Source of the DNA: Oasisia sp. SBJ-2009
Lineage: Eukaryota; Annelida; Polychaeta; Sabellida; Siboglinidae
DNA: 64,000 nt
NCBI GenBank assembly: GCA_964017155.1
Contig: OZ024860.1
Span: 45,644,816-45,708,815 of the forward strand
Reading direction: 5' to 3'
Part shown: one piece after another, positions 35,529-46,374 of the stretch
Layout of the letters: every line of letters begins with the position of its first letter
Position numbering within the stretch: the stretch's first letter is position 1
The notes under the pieces: model-generated
What the model was told of the DNA's origin: nothing
The model's input: only the letters and a program-made list of their open reading frames with translations
Database searches by the model: none
Program-made: the position numbers and the translations under genes

Positions 35529-36179
35529 AAATCACCATACATACAGACTAATAAATTAGTAGAACATCACAGAACATTGGAAATAACAGAACTGCATATG
35601 CATCAAATGGCTTACAGTTAGTACAATCTTCCTTTTCTTGGAGGTCAGAAGTTCACACTACACTATAAATACACTTATTTTCGTTGTTAATGACAGTATG
35701 CGGTGGCCTTGGTGGACAGATCTTGATGTTTCTCTCTGAAGGTTCTCCAAATTCATGACGAAGCAAATTTATAGTATGAAAGACATTTCTCAGTACTCCA
35801 ATGGTAATCTAGGCTGTTTCTAAATGTGCTGTTGCTATGTGCTGTTACTACTTGATAGGGTAAATTACTCCACAATTTTATTACTCCGAAAATCGTACAT
35901 TTTCATGATCTCATGACTGACGATGTCTTCATGGCACATTGGTGTTCACTGGATGGACTGTTGAGACACAGTTCTGGGTGTTCCGCCTCTAGCACCTTTG
36001 TGCATCAAACTCCTGGGAGGTAGTGACAGAGGACTGCATTCACGTCACAGCAGCCACTGTCCCCCCTAATATGAGGTGGTGAGACACTTGAGTAGTTCAA
36101 CCACTTTCAGGTTGAATGTTGCAATTTTATACTTGTCTTGATACCCAGGTCAAGAAAGGGTCACACTAGATAAGCAAGG

Positions 36180-36552
36180 TCTGTACAAGTGCAAGAACCT
36201 GCGGGAACTTTGTGCATGCCACAAGCAGGGCATTTCCTTGGTGGGTGTGTTGTTGTGCTACAACATTCCTGTGTGTAAGAATTTCACGGTTTCTGTTGTT
36301 GTAATTACTTTTTGTTGTATTGCACATGTCCTTTTATCTTGAAGTACCTTATGGCAGTTTGTTGTGCTGTATGTCCTTCTGAAGCATCAGTGGAAATTGC
36401 CTATGTGTGGCTTCTGCTGCCTGACAAATCTTGGTCACATTTGCCATGTTCAATGTGTCCTCTCGCATCAATCTCTCATGCACCCTGTGGCTCACAGTGT
36501 CCAGCACTATATAGTCACGTATCATGCTCTCACACATGTCCCCTGTGACCAT
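36180..36552 (-). pseudogene. gag remnant in P3 (unit 3)
   Basis: Duplicate of 18,255-18,626, identical in the readable peptide to unit 1. Confidence 0.5.
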
Positions 36553-37184
36553 GTCTGAACCTTCAGCTTCAGGTCTGTCACAAACTTTCTCTTGTTTTAA
36601 CTAATTTCTTCACGAGGAGATGTTTTGTTCATACATCTCATTTTCATATTGTAATATGCATGTGATTTTTGAAGCATACTGGCAAACTTACCTGTACTGA
36701 CAAAAGTTAATTGTATTTTACACTTCTGTGGCTGACTTCTTTGCAACCTGGTGTCAATGCCATTTTTTGCATGTCAGCCTTTGCGTGACACTAGTTTTTG
36801 ACAATATCCCCATCAAGTTCAGACACTGTGTCGTGATAAATATTCACAGACAAGGACTAGACATGTTTTCATAGACCTGCAGTAAGCAATGGTACTGTGT
36901 GAGGAAAGTGTGCTGAATAGTAAACAAAAATGTCTTTCTTACTGGACACAGTACAGTCAGGCAGTAAACAGCTGATACTGTGTCCACTGTGGTAAGCTAT
37001 CCTGTGACATGTGGTCACTATTTTCTTAACGTTTTCTATAAATTCAGGTGATCTTAGCTTTTGTTCAAATAATTTGTTTATATATTAAAACCATGTTATA
37101 TTTCCTACTACATGGTATACATGTTATAATGCAGATATTGTATAAATATGGTACAACTATTTTTTTACTGGTTTTTGTTTGCAG

Positions 37185-37214
37185 TAATACCCACACCAAG
37201 GTTCTATATGGCAG
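37185..37214 (+). CDS. Candidate micro-exon E3, unit 3
   Basis: Encodes NTHTKVLYG plus split Arg, with an Asp-to-Val change against the other two copies. Splice sites intact. Confidence 0.5.
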
Positions 37215-37960
37215 GTAAGTGAGTACTTTTAATGCAGTGATCACTCTCACTTCCTGCATCATACTTGGCCACAATGTTCAGGAAAGGTTGTCGAGTTGAA
37301 TGAGACTTCATGAGATCATAACATTGTAACCACCATACATACACACTAATCAGTTAGTAGAACATCACAGAACACTGGAAATAAATATAATTAAACCGTC
37401 AACTGCATCTAATAGTTCACAGTTAGTAGTCTTCCTTTTCTGACATAGTTCTTGACAGTGTAAAGTGGCTTCAATGGTCAGATTTAGATGTTTCTACGTG
37501 AAAGACATGTTTCCCATCTCCAGTTTCTTTTTAATCTAGGATAAGCGAGTTAAGCTATGTACTGTTACTACTTGCTTAGGTACATTATTCCGCAATTTTA
37601 TTATTCTGTTTGAAAAATGTACATTTTTTGTATTATCTCTGCTGATGATGCAACACAGTACTGGCTCATTGGTGTCCACTGGATTTACTGCTGAGACACA
37701 GTTCTGGGTGTTCCGCCTCTAGCACCTTTGTGCATCAAACGTCTGGGAGGTAGTGACACCGGATACTGTGTACACTGTAGCTAGCTCTCCTGTCGTCTCT
37801 ATTTTAATCCATTTTTCTATAATTTCACATGATTATAGGTTTTGTTTGAATACATTTGGTAAATTGTTTCATTTTTCCTATTAGGTTGTATACTTGTTAT
37901 CAAGCTAACATAATATTGTATAGATATGGTGCAATTGTTTTACTGGTTTTTTGTGTGCAG

Positions 37961-38002
37961 GAGATTCTTTTCACTGCGGGAGGGAACAGAAGCGACCGGG
38001 AG
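37961..38002 (+). CDS. Candidate micro-exon E4, unit 3
   Basis: Identical to E4 of units 1 and 2 (RFFSLREGTEATGR). Confidence 0.6.
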
Positions 38003-38458
38003 GTAAGTGACATCAATGCAGTGGTCACCCTCACTTCCTGCATCATGCTTGGCCACAATGTTCAGTGAAGACTGTCTAGTCAAATGAGACTTTATTAGAT
38101 CATAACATTGTAACCATCATACATACAAACTAACAATTAATAGAACATTATAGAGCACTGGAAATAACTAGAACTGCAAACGCATCTAGTAGTTTACAGT
38201 TAGTACAATTTTCCTTTTCTTGGAGGTCAGAATACTACACTACAAATTCACTTATTTTCATTGTTAATGACAGTACCCAGTGGGCTTGGTGGTCAGATCT
38301 TGATGTTTCTCTCTGAAGGTTCTCCGTATTCATCACAAAGCAAATTTATAGTCTGAAAGACATTTTCTATACTCCAATGTTAATCTAGGCTGTTTCTAGA
38401 TGTGCTGTTGCTATGTGCTGTTCTTGCTATGTGCTAATTGTTTTACTGTTTTCTGCAG

Positions 38459-38500
38459 GGCGTTCTTACAGAGGCAGGAGGAAGAAGCAAAAGCTGCGAG
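38459..38500 (+). CDS. Candidate micro-exon E5, unit 3 (last of the array)
   Basis: AFLQRQEEEAKAAR. Ends with AG, so splicing onto the exon at 43,549 (first base C) would form AGC (Ser) and continue in frame into TGMAQQHWPEYL. No E6 follows: the last sub-unit stops at about 40,140 before its exon. Confidence 0.65.
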
Positions 38501-38733
38501 GTAAGTGACATCAATGCAGTGGTCACCCTCACTTCCTGCATCAAGCTTGACCACAATGTTCAGTGAAGACTGTCTAGTTGAATGAGACTTTATTAGATCA
38601 TAACATTGTAACCACCATACATACAGACTAATCAATTAGTAGAACATCACAGAACACTGGAAATAACTAGAACTGCAAATGAATCTAATAGTTTACAGTT
38701 AGGACAATCCTCCTTTTCTTGGAGGTCAGAAGT

Positions 38734-39169
38734 TCACACTACACTGTAAATACACTTATTTTCATTGTTAATGACAGTATGCAGTGGCCTTGGTGGTGAG
38801 ATCTTGATGTTTCTCTCTGAAGGATATCTGAATTGATGACAAAGCAAATTTATACTCTGAAAGACATTTTCTGTACTCCAATGATAATCTAGGCTGTTTC
38901 TAAATATGTTGTTGCTATGTGCTGTTACTATTTGATTGGGTAATTTACTCCATAATTTTATTACTCTAAACATCACACTTTTTCGTGATCTCATGACTGA
39001 CAATGTCTTCGTGGCTCATTGGTGATCGTTGGATGGACTGTTGAGACACAGTTCTGGGTGTTCCGCCTCTAGCACCTTTGTGCATCAAACTCCTGGGAGG
39101 TAGTGACAGAGGACTGCATTCATGAGTCACAGCAGCCACTGTCCCCCCTGATCTGAGGTTGGGAGACAC
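38734..39169 (-). pseudogene. LINE C-terminal tail remnant (unit 3)
   Basis: Duplicate of 20,808-21,243, with small changes at the 5' end (MSPNLRSGG for MSHHLRSGG). Confidence 0.5.
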
Positions 39170-39254
39170 TTGAGTAGTTCAACCACTTTCAGGTTGAATG
39201 TTGCAATCTCATACTTGTCTTGACAGTCAGTTCAGGAAAGTGTCATACTAGATA

Positions 39255-39686
39255 AGCAAGGGTTGTAGGAGTGCAAGGACCTGGGGAACTTTGTGCAAGC
39301 CACAGGCAGGGCATTTCCTCGGTGGGTGTGCTGTGTCACAACGACGACATTTCTGTGTGTAACATAGTTTCACTGTTTATGTTGTTGTAATTATTTGTTA
39401 TTGTATTGCACACATCCTTTTGTCTTGAAGTACCTAATGGCAGTTTGTTGTGCTGTATGTGCTTCTGAAGCATCAGTGAAAATTGCCTCTGTGTTGTTTC
39501 TGCTGCCTGACAAATCTTGGTCGCATTTGCCATGTTCAAGTTGTCCTCTCGCACCAATCTCTCATGCACCCTGTGGCTCACAGTGTCCAGCACTATATAG
39601 TCACGTATCATGCTCTCACACATGTCCCCTGTGACCATGTCTGAAACTTCAGCTTCAGGACTTTCACAAACTGTCTCTTCTTTCAA
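39255..39686 (-). pseudogene. gag remnant in last P6-like sub-unit
   Basis: - strand frame with DMCESMIRDYIVLDTVSHRV, a mix of the P3 (DYIVLD) and P6 (LGTSRQKDVCNTI) variants. Confidence 0.5.
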
Positions 39687-39718
39687 CTACTTTCTTCACG
39701 AAGAGATGTTTTGTCCAT

Positions 39719-40140
39719 ACATCTCATTTTCACATTGTAGAAAGCATCTGATTTTTGAAGCACACTGGCTAACTTACCTGTACTGAAAAATGTATTATAT
39801 TTTACACTTCTGTGGCTGACTTCTTTGCAACCTGGTGTAAATACCATTTTCTGCGTGTCAGCCTTTGTGTGACACTAGTTTTTGTCAAATATCCCTTTCA
39901 AATTCAGAGACTGTGTCATGATAAGTTTTCACAGACAAGAACTAGACATGTTTTCATAGATCTGCAGTAAGTTGTGGTACTGTCTGAGGAAAGTGTGGTG
40001 ATTAGTAATCAAAAATGTCGTACTAACTGGTCATAGTAAACTCAGGTAGTAAACAGTGGATACTGGGTACATTGTAGTTAGCTCTCCTGTCGTCACTATT
40101 TTCATACAGCTTTCTATAATTTCATGTGATTGTAGGTTTT
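39719..40140. repeat. Truncated diverged sub-unit at right end of array
   Basis: Continues as an older, P3-like sub-unit (GACACTAGTTTTTGTCAA, ACAGACAAGAACTAGACATG). It runs out at TGTAGGTTTTGAATG, just before the position where a micro-exon would be expected. A short GAATGTTT tandem repeat marks the end. Confidence 0.7.
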
Positions 40141-40450
40141 GAATGTTTGAATGTTTGAATGTTTTGAATGTTGAAGCATTAAAATTGACAAAATGACAAT
40201 CATTTTCATGGGTTACATTTATTTTGGGACACCCTGTACACTTTTTGATCTAGTATTGTCATACCCTGGAATGCCACTTTGAATCACTGATGATAATTGC
40301 AAATACCAGCTTATTACAAAAGGCATCGAGATTCGGCTTGAATTTTTATACATTAGGTTTGTAATTACACACATTTACAGATTTACTATTTAGTATGTGG
40401 TATTCTACAAACTTGGTGGAGGCACTGCAGTATTTAGACTGATTTAGCAA
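40141..40450. other. Non-repeat spacer, nothing recognised
   Basis: AT-rich sequence with GGGACACCCTGTACA at about 40,228. No ORF or splice-site pair that I can support. Confidence 0.4.
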
Positions 40451-40599
40451 TTAGGGAAAGACAGTATTGTAAGAGTGGTTGAGTCTGCTTTATTGCATAT
40501 ATTAACAAAGTGTTTGTATGTTCTGTTTTCCATTCTTTCTAGTACCTCCCAGTCAGTAGACATTTTATTTTCAACGTGGGTGGCTACATCTCAATTTTT

Positions 40600-41175
40600 A
40601 TAGCACCCTACTTTGGTCTGGACATTGTTTTGTTTATCTTTGCTCAGAGGCTACATCTTTGTATACACAATTACGTGATCATATCCAATAGGATCAAATG
40701 ATGAGTGTGCTTGAACATTCACGATACTGTTTCTCCATCATTTACAATATACATTATTTAATAAGGAATCTATTTGAGACTTGAAATTGAAACTATTTGG
40801 TGTTTGAAAATGCCAAGTTCATGATTTTAGTTTACAGAATAGCATATTGGTTGAAGAAAAAGGTTTTGTTGATAAATCACGAAGAAACTGATCGTTTTAT
40901 TTGTAAAACTGTGGTTTGAGAAACCATTTGAAACGTGAGTATTGATATCGCCTTCAGGTACTACAAAGAAATAAGGGGGGATACTGTCTGGCTAGTTTTC
41001 ATAAAACTTCTCAATGCTCACTACTTCACTGCCACTTACAGGGAGTAGCATGATATGACATGTGACTTAGCATTTCCTGTAAGCATATTTAGCACAATAC
41101 GATCCTTGGTGATGGTTATGATGTTTTGGAGCAGTGAAGCTATGATTACTACTGTACTCCGACTCCACCAATTTT
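40600..41175 (-). pseudogene. LINE endonuclease remnant, copy a
   Basis: - strand frames read RIVLNMLTGNAKSHVISCYS and, after breaks, EGDINTHVSNGFSNH. This is the N-terminal half of a LINE endonuclease (..G......ISCY.P.........IP....VVIGGDFN). Tandemly duplicated with the next entry, offset about 569 bp. A separate family from LINE copies 1-4. Confidence 0.5.
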
Positions 41176-41760
41176 TGTCTGGATATTGTTTTGTTGATTC
41201 ATGTTCAGGTGCTTCGTCTTTGCGCACACAATTATGTGATCATGTCCAGTAGGATCGGATGACGAGTGTGCTTGAGCATTAATGATACTGTTTCTCCATC
41301 ATTTGCAATATACACTATTTAGTAAGAGATGTACTGGGGGTATTTAAGAAGTGAAACTGTTTGGTGCGTGAAAAGGCCAAGTTTGTGATTTTTGTTTCTG
41401 GAAAGGCGTCTTAGTCATCAGAAGGTTGTGTTGATAGATGCAGTCATGAAGAAACTGATGGTTTTATTTGTAGACCTGTGGTTTGAGAAACCATTTGAAA
41501 TGTGAGTATTGTTATCGCCTCCAATTACTACAAAGAAATCTGGAGGGATACTGTCTGGCTAGTTTTCATAAAACTCCTCAATGCTCGCTACTTCACTGCC
41601 ACTTAAAGGGCATAGCATGACATGGCATGTGACTTAAGATTTCCTGTAAGCACATTTAGTATAATACAATTTTTTATCTTTGTGATGGTTATGACGTTTT
41701 GGAGCAGTGAAGCTATGAATACTACTGTACTCCAACTCCACCAGTTGATGCAACTAACAG
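41176..41760 (-). pseudogene. LINE endonuclease remnant, copy b
   Basis: Cleaner copy: SGSEVASIEEFYEN, a stop, PDSIPPDFFVVIGGDNNTHI, SNGFSNHR. GGD-N-N corresponds to the catalytic GDFN motif with Phe replaced. Stops and frame breaks show it is dead. Confidence 0.55.
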
Positions 41761-42129
41761 CAGTCTATCTTGGTGGTTTGACATCAGGGTTTTCAGATAG
41801 GTGAAAACATATCGGTAAGAACCATTCTGTCGTACTTCCAAATCATACCTCAAGAACAGTCAGCACAGAGGTCATATTATGTTTTATTTTCTGTAGATGC
41901 ATTTCAGTTTCTCTACTGATGTACTAGTATTGTTGCTACTGAAATGTAGTAATTTACCTCTCAAGAAACATTTTGAATTTTCTCTGGAACTTATATTATG
42001 ATTAACCAGAAACCTTAACATGTATACATTTAAGGATCATTATTGTTTTAAATTTTGGCAACACTTGAATTTCCCTAAGCTCTCATCCTGTTTACATAGT
42101 CTAGACTAGTTAATTTGTTTATAATTATA

Positions 42130-42680
42130 TAGCCTTATTATGGGTGATCTCCCCAATCTTTTTCGGAAGCATGACTTGGTCGATTGTCCTGGTCTGAACT
42201 GTGTTTTCTGACAGAGTTCCATGTTTTTACCACCCAGATGTAGAAGACGTGTCTGTACCCTGTGGCACTCTGGGATAGGATTGTAGGTCTCAGTGTGCCT
42301 TCTTGTGAAACCTGTGGCTTTCTAAAACGTAAGTTCTGATGGAGACTGAACATCTGCAATGTTGGTTGGTTGGATTGCGAGTCTAGTCTTTTGATGATCT
42401 TGAAAGTCTGGATTATGTCTGTTCTGTGTCTTCTGTTGTTCGACGTTGGAACCTTTAACTCTTTTGTTTCCGGCATAAGCCATGATGCCAGATTTGAACA
42501 TGCTCAATGAGGTCTATGTATGTCTTTAGATGAGGGAACCAGACACATGAGACATAATATTATTCCAGGTGTTGTTTAACCATTGTTTTGTACAGCAGTA
42601 GAAAGATCTCTTTGTTGGGATGTCAGAATGTTCTTGCTAGCACTGACCATATGAATGTTTCTACTGTCGTTGCTCAGGTA
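42130..42680 (-). pseudogene. LINE ORF2 C-terminal remnant
   Basis: - strand: KELKVPTSNNRRHRTDIIQT, FKIIKRLD, then after gaps FYIWVVKTWNSVRKH and EKDWGDHP. This corresponds to the thumb-to-end region of CR1/jockey-type ORF2 (LP.L..RR.RGDMI..YKI....L..F.RVV..WN.LP...V......FK..LDK.W). Degenerate, different from the other LINEs in the window. Confidence 0.6.
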
Positions 42681-43094
42681 GTACATATTTTGTGAGTTTG
42701 AATGTCTGAGGGAACATGGCATTTATCTCGATGGAAGTTACTTTGCATCTGTGCATGTCTATGCATTGAAAAGAAACAATTTAGCCATTTGCATTCACTG
42801 AATAAAAATAACTGTATCTACCTGCTATAAATAACCATAAAGTATATGACACTGATGTTCAAACAATTGATAAGTTGTGCAAAAGATAATAAATTATGCT
42901 TTCTTACATTTCCTACATAATTATACTAATTTATATTCAAAGGGTGGTTCAGTTTTTTCAGATCGTTGTCAGATATCATCAGCTACAGTAACAAACTATT
43001 TACTTTGTATATCCATGTTTATTAGTACAGACTTGGTGATGTCCGACAATACGTTCAATTTGATCTTGACAATTCCTTTGTTGTAAAACTACAA

Positions 43095-43125
43095 AAGTAT
43101 ATATATATATATATATATTAATTAT
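43095..43125. repeat. (TA)n microsatellite
   Basis: Uninterrupted TA run; a second short TA run lies at 43,439-43,453. Confidence 0.9.
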
Positions 43126-43139
43126 GGTTATATTAAATA

Positions 43140-43276
43140 ATGATGGTGTCACTGGAAGACGGCTTTTAGCCGTGTGACATCCATGCAAAGCATTGACAAT
43201 TTAATACATACTTTAGTTTTGTTCTTGTACATGTTGCATTGTAAAATAAAAGTTACTTACTTAATTACTTACTTAC
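43140..43276 (+). mobile_element. LINE-type 3' end with (TTAC)n tail
   Basis: Contains a small hairpin ACGGCT-TTT-AGCCGT, then TGCATTGTAAAATAAAAGTTACTTACTTA and further ACTTA repeats. Short 3' UTR hairpin plus (TTAC)n tail is a common end of invertebrate LINEs. No coding part is attached. Confidence 0.45.
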
Positions 43277-43548
43277 TAAAATAAAACAGATGAGAACAAA
43301 AACTAAATAAACGCTTAGTGATAATAAATGTGATAATAATAAATCAGTTGAAATTGGCTGCTTGTCAAGCACCGGGCAAGAAGCATGCCTGATAACAGTG
43401 ATATGTCATCTCCAACTTCCAGCAGCAGTGTATAGCAGTATATATATATATATGGGTATAGCTAATGACAACTGATGTGCAGTCGTTACAGGTGGGAGAT
43501 ATGTAAGGACCACTTTGGTCATGTCTAGTTTTTTGTCTACTACCACAG

Positions 43549-43715
43549 CACGGGTATGGCACAACAGCATTGGCCCGAGTACCTGACAGTTAGAGCCCAA
43601 GATTTACAAGCATGGCTGCGGAACAAACAGACTGTTCATCCCGCACACTACTTCATGTCTCCTGAGCCAGCACTCAAAACCAATAAGCCAGAGAGAGCTT
43701 TCCAAGAGTTGTTTG
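43549..43715 (+). CDS. Death-domain gene, exon A
   Basis: Acceptor TTTTTTGTCTACTACCACAG, donor GTAAGTAA. The 167-nt exon is open for 55 codons with the first base closing an upstream codon: TGMAQQHWPEYL, VRAQDLQAWLRNKQTVHPAH, YFMSPEPALK, RAFQELF. Either it is internal, or translation starts at ATG 43,556. I do not recognise a domain. The acceptor is strong, which argues for an exon upstream. It ends in phase 1 and fits the next exon. Confidence 0.65.
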
Positions 43716-44356
43716 GTAAGTAACTCTGTGTCATTATGCCTAAAACACCACTAGACCTCTTGGGCCACCACAACAACCCCCTAATCCTATGAACTGGGAT
43801 CACTGTTAGTGCGTAAATCTATTTCAGTGGCCCCTGACACGACTGACCCCATTATTTTGCTTTCATCTAGAGAAACATCTATACTGATTCTATAGGTATA
43901 TCAGGGATCGTCCTGTAAAAAGAAATCCATGTGCCTTTCGGGCACACCAGCAGTAAAACAACCCGGGGTATGTCTTTTTGAGATTTTATGTGTCCTATAG
44001 CCATGAAACATAAATACATACAACTAGTTATTAGCATTCAATAATCTTCCAAAATCACTGTGAACTGGCCCTACAATCTGTAACTTCATAAATAACTTGA
44101 CAATTTTTTATTGGTATTTTGCATGCAGCCAATATTTAGAATTTTAGATTTATACATAGATTAAATTTCATAAAGATTGCTGGATTTTGGTTAATTTTCA
44201 TATGTTAATGGTTTAGTTTCATGTTTTTATGTACATAACAGGTAAACAAAAACTAAATCCAGGTCAACTGTAAAATGTCAAAACCCCGGCAAGGAACCTG
44301 ATGAAATTTTTTTTAGACCATTGTTGATATATGAATCCTTTTGTGCTTGGCTGCAG

Positions 44357-44443
44357 GGTCAAACACGAAGATTAAGAAGCAGTCTCCCAGACGTCGCACA
44401 CGGAAATCAAGAGCCTGGCATGGGTCAGAGCCACCCATAACAG
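44357..44443 (+). CDS. Death-domain gene, exon B (basic linker)
   Basis: Acceptor GGCTGCAG, donor GTACAGT. The 87-nt symmetric exon, phase 1 at both ends, reads GSNTKIKKQSPRRRTRKSR then AWHGSEPPITG. Strongly basic, so it could be a nuclear-localisation or nucleic-acid/phospholipid-binding linker. That is inference from charge only. Confidence 0.65.
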
Positions 44444-44589
44444 GTACAGTCAAGGTTTACAAAGGAGAGCAATTCAAAAACCCACCTCTATTAAACAGCT
44501 TACATTAGTCAATTATCACACAGATAACTAACTGTGGTATAATTCATTAGGCAAACATTTGTCTCAGTAAATGTTTTGTTTGTTAATAG

Positions 44590-44915
44590 ATTGTTGTGAT
44601 GTCATCACTGGTGATGACATGGATTCGATGGAAACACATCTTGGAAGTAACTGGACGACGATTGCTCGCAAGCTTGGCTTTGAGGATGGTGAAATTGACA
44701 TTATAAGAGAGGACTACCGCTGCAATCTACGGGAACAAATCCATCAGATGCTGCGACAGTGGAAAGAGAGGGAGGAAGCCAGGGCCACAGTTGGTGCACT
44801 GGCTAAGGCGATCTTCTCTGTGCCAGAATGTGCTGGTGTCCTCAAGTACCTGGAACGAACCCATCCAAGTGACGGAGCTAAACCAGATGAAACATCACCT
44901 TTGAAGAGAATCTGA
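44590..44915 (+). CDS. Death-domain gene, last exon
   Basis: Acceptor GTTTTGTTTGTTAATAG; ends at TGA 44,913. The 107 codons contain a full Death domain: METHLGSNWTTIARKLGF (helix 1-2 with the conserved W), EIDIIREDY, LREQIHQMLRQWKEREEARA (helix 4-5 with the W) and TVGALAKAIFSVPECAGVLK. Death domains are six-helix adaptor modules that self-associate in apoptosis and innate immune signalling, for example with FADD, MyD88, IRAK or ankyrin-type partners. The partner here is unknown. The protein from ATG 43,556 would be about 190 residues. A short acidic/Pro tail follows the domain. Confidence 0.85.
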
Positions 44916-44951
44916 CTAATGTGTATGCACACATGCCTGCATGCACACATG

Positions 44952-44984
44952 CATGTAAATGGGATGTATCATCCCATTTACATG
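44952..44984 (+). promoter_or_regulatory. Perfect 15-bp hairpin in 3' UTR
   Basis: CATGTAAATGGGATG-TAT-CATCCCATTTACATG, a perfect stem of 15 bp with a 3-nt loop, 37 nt after the stop codon of the Death-domain gene. A role in mRNA stability or localisation is possible but not shown. Confidence 0.6.
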
Positions 44985-45100
44985 GTGGTCACGTGAATAT
45001 TGGTGCACTTTGCTAAACTTCAACCAAGGTATGTTATACAGAAATTAAATGCGGTTAGAACAAATGTTTTTTTCATGTAGGTGGTGTAGACATTAATTGT

Positions 45101-45106
45101 AATAAA
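45101..45106 (+). terminator. Polyadenylation signal AATAAA
   Basis: First AATAAA on the + strand after the Death-domain stop, 186 nt downstream. A later one lies at about 45,400. Confidence 0.45.
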
Positions 45107-45109
45107 CGT

Positions 45110-46370
45110 GAAATGTTTGATTTAGCATTTTTAACCAATAACCATTTATATGAAATATCAGATATACCACCAGGCCTATATCAGTCATTTTTTCGTAAAT
45201 GCATTATTTATTACCCATAACAGTAAACCCCAACTTGGTAACAACTAAACCTACAAACAAGCGTCCTGGACATGGGGCAGTTTGTCACACAACACTCTTT
45301 TTTTTTGTAGATAATACTACTAATTACCAGGCTACCTGTCAATAAAGAAACGTTCACTATTGTACACTGATGATATTCTGTGTATACATTTGTTTGATAA
45401 ATAAATGGTTTGCCTGGCCTTGTCATGTCTTACATGCAAGCATGGGGGTGTATAGTTAATAAGTAGTGTATGGTCATCTTGGCTTAATTTTAGATGAGGT
45501 CTGTTCCATGATTAGTTAGGATAGATAATTATCATCACTATGTTTGCAAAATAACTTGCAGTATGTGTCACTATGATCAGCAGTATATATTGATGGTTTA
45601 GGTGTAGAGTTGGGCTGTTTATGAAGTCACTTAATAATAAAAAAACATATAATTACCGTACATAAATCATCTAGTCATAAGTTGTTAAAATATTAATTAA
45701 ATATATGAATATGTCAGATAAAGCATTATGGTTGGTTGCCCATAATATAAAAAAAATCCTATTGATGTATAACAACCCATTAAGGGAAGCTGTGTGAACC
45801 TTACCATGATTTGCACATGAACATATATTTTCTTGCATCCATGAACACAATACCAAACAATTGGGACCACAGTGTTAGACACAGCAGATTTCATCATAAC
45901 TATAAGGAATCTAAATAATTTATAATGAGCAACTGCTGAGTCCATTAATTGCAACATAAAATGTAAAAAGCATAATTGGCTCACAATTTTACATTTTGTG
46001 AGGAGTAGATTATTGTCATATATGACAGTGTTTCAACATTATGTGTTTATATTAGTTAATATTAACTTGTATTACTCAGATATGTTGTTTTGAAAAGATG
46101 ATGTACCAGGTATGTTATATTCATAATGTTTGTCTATAATACATTTTGTATAAAAGCCAGTTTGGGTTTCAAGTAAACATTCTACTTTTCACCCAATATT
46201 GCATTTGTTCATGGTCAACCATGGTCCATTTTGGCTAGGCTCCCAAGACAGACAAGCAGAAAACTGTCATTGTAGTGTTTTGCCTTGTACCAACTTTATG
46301 GAATGAAATACTGCTGTTGTTTTTCATGAATTAGGTTAACACGTCTTGGTGTCTGTTTTATACAAGATGA
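45110..46370. other. No gene seen
   Basis: AT-rich sequence with short chance ORFs only. No domain, repeat array or paired splice sites that I can support. Confidence 0.4.
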
Positions 46371-46374
46371 GGTT

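Larger units (their letters stand above)
30756..39718. repeat. 8.96-kb tandem array, unit 3
   Basis: Third unit, offset 8,963 bp from unit 2. It ends in the same GTTTTGTCCATACAT sequence. Near 39,595-39,630 it carries bases typical of the P3 sub-unit (CTATATAGTCACG, CACACATGTCC) inside an otherwise P6-type segment, so it is mosaic. Confidence 0.9.

Noticed and set aside
9815..40140. Satellite DNA or centromeric array
   Set aside because: Sub-units are of unequal length and order and contain splice-bounded segments and nested transposon pieces, so this is a local segmental array rather than a simple satellite.
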